Positions 63,487 through 64,000 of a DNA stretch of 64,000 bases are shown in pieces; the first letter of the stretch is position 1, and every line of letters begins with the position of its first letter. A model generated the notes under the pieces. The model was not told the origin of the DNA. It did no database searches and worked only from the letters and a program-made list of their open reading frames with translations. Source of the stretch: Hydrogenophaga sp. SL48 (GTDB lineage: Bacteria > Pseudomonadota > Gammaproteobacteria > Burkholderiales > Burkholderiaceae_C); assembly GCF_021729865.1 (NCBI RefSeq), contig NZ_CP063400.1:1-64000 (forward strand), written 5' to 3'. The position numbers and the translations under genes were made by a program.

Positions 63487-64000
63487 ATGAAAAAAGTACG
63501 TTTGCTGGGTATCTCAGGAAGTCTTCGCAAGGCTTCTCACAATTCGGCCATTCTTCGCACGCTCAAGGAGCGAATTCCGCAAAACGTGGAGCTCGAACTG
63601 CTACCGCTCGACGACCTGCCTCTGTACAACTCCGACCTTGAGGCGCCGCAACTCCCAACAGCGGTGGAGGCGTTCAAGTCAGCTGTGAGCGCCGCAGACG
63701 GATTGGTGATCTGCTCTCCAGAGTACAACGCGGGGACCTCAGGCGTGCTGAAAAATGCGCTTGATTGGGCTTCTCGTCCTGGCAATGCAGCGCCGCTCAA
63801 GGGCAAACCAGTTCTGCTCATGAGTTGCTCGCCTGGCTTCACTGGCGGCATGCGGGCGCACGCCCAGTTGCGTGAGACGCTCGCAAGCACTTTGTCGCGG
63901 GTGCTCGTGCATCCACCTGTGGTGATCGCCAGCGTGCACGACAAGATCAAGGACGGCCGCCTTGTCGATGAGGCAAATCTGCAATTCGCACTCAATGCCG
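63487..64000 (+). CDS. NADPH-dependent FMN reductase, cut by the window end
   Basis: Flavodoxin-like quinone/FMN reductase. VRLLGISGSLRKASHNSAI binds the FMN phosphate, and SPEYNAGTSGVLKNALDWASR is the family's second hallmark. The start at 63487 lies 15 bp after the enolase-like gene; 171 residues are present and only the last few are missing. Supplies reduced flavin or reduces a quinone product of the pathway. Confidence 0.88.
   Translation, partial: MKKVRLLGISGSLRKASHNSAILRTLKERIPQNVELELLPLDDLPLYNSDLEAPQLPTAVEAFKSAVSAADGLVICSPEYNAGTSGVLKNALDWASRPGNAAPLKGKPVLLMSCSPGFTGGMRAHAQLRETLASTLSRVLVHPPVVIASVHDKIKDGRLVDEANLQFALNA

Overview
This 64 kb window is chromosomal DNA of a GC-rich betaproteobacterium. 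The best fit is order Burkholderiales, family Comamonadaceae or close to it. That placement is inferred from protein families: a Bug-type tricarboxylate receptor, BPSL0761- and DUF6916-type small proteins, several Liv-type ABC transporters, and PEP carboxylase as a housekeeping anchor. The left half is accessory DNA dominated by mobile elements. The right half is mostly catabolic and transport operons.

Layout. (1) 1-2588 and 14414-17001 are two apparently identical, same-orientation copies of an IS91-family element (tyrosine recombinase plus HUH transposase). They bracket an 11.8 kb segment. Inside it are an IS3 scrap, a lower-GC three-gene operon that looks like an ABC three-component (ABC-3C) conflict system (3228-6965), a small secreted protein, a DUF6933 gene, a TPR fragment, an HtrA-like protease carrying BON domains, a YiiX-like cysteine hydrolase, a damaged IS5 element, and a protease pair (caspase-like followed by thermolysin-like). 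(2) 17.1-19.0 kb holds a secreted nuclease, a PsiF-type protein, a LexA-box-controlled 27-codon gene and a wrecked DUF433/DUF5615 toxin-antitoxin pair. (3) About 19.03-28.68 kb is a Tn7-like transposon core: tnsABC on the minus strand facing two TniQ/TnsD genes on the plus strand. A small HTH gene between the two TniQ genes appears leaderless and self-regulated. No Cas genes or CRISPR array are visible. (4) 28.7-34.1 kb is a patchwork of small genes, an orphan antitoxin, a truncated umuC and an intact cytidine deaminase.

(5) 34.5-52.2 kb is a catabolic region: an aldehyde dehydrogenase, a two-subunit TPP decarboxylase, a Liv ABC transporter with two binding proteins, TetR, a Bug receptor, IclR, cupin, DoxX, an M19 dipeptidase-like protein, an RraA-like protein, an amidohydrolase and a GST. 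Four promoters in this region each carry two copies of the same 15-bp palindrome (GTCCA-N5-YGGAM) spaced 73-80 bp apart. This strongly suggests one IclR regulon spanning 14 kb. (6) 52.3-52.9 kb is an IS66 remnant. (7) 53.1-55.8 kb is ppc. (8) 56.0-64.0 kb is a second catabolic and transport cluster: a binding protein and FAH hydrolase diverge from a Liv transporter with a fused permease-ATPase, followed by a cupin, an enolase paralogue lacking a substrate-contact histidine, and an FMN reductase cut by the window end. Its divergent promoter carries two LacI-like palindromes and a 21-codon leader ORF.

How it fits together. The right-hand clusters look like uptake plus degradation modules for small organic acids whose substrates cannot be read from sequence. 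The left side looks like an island built by successive insertions. Several genes there carry single-base indels; these may be real decay or residual assembly errors.
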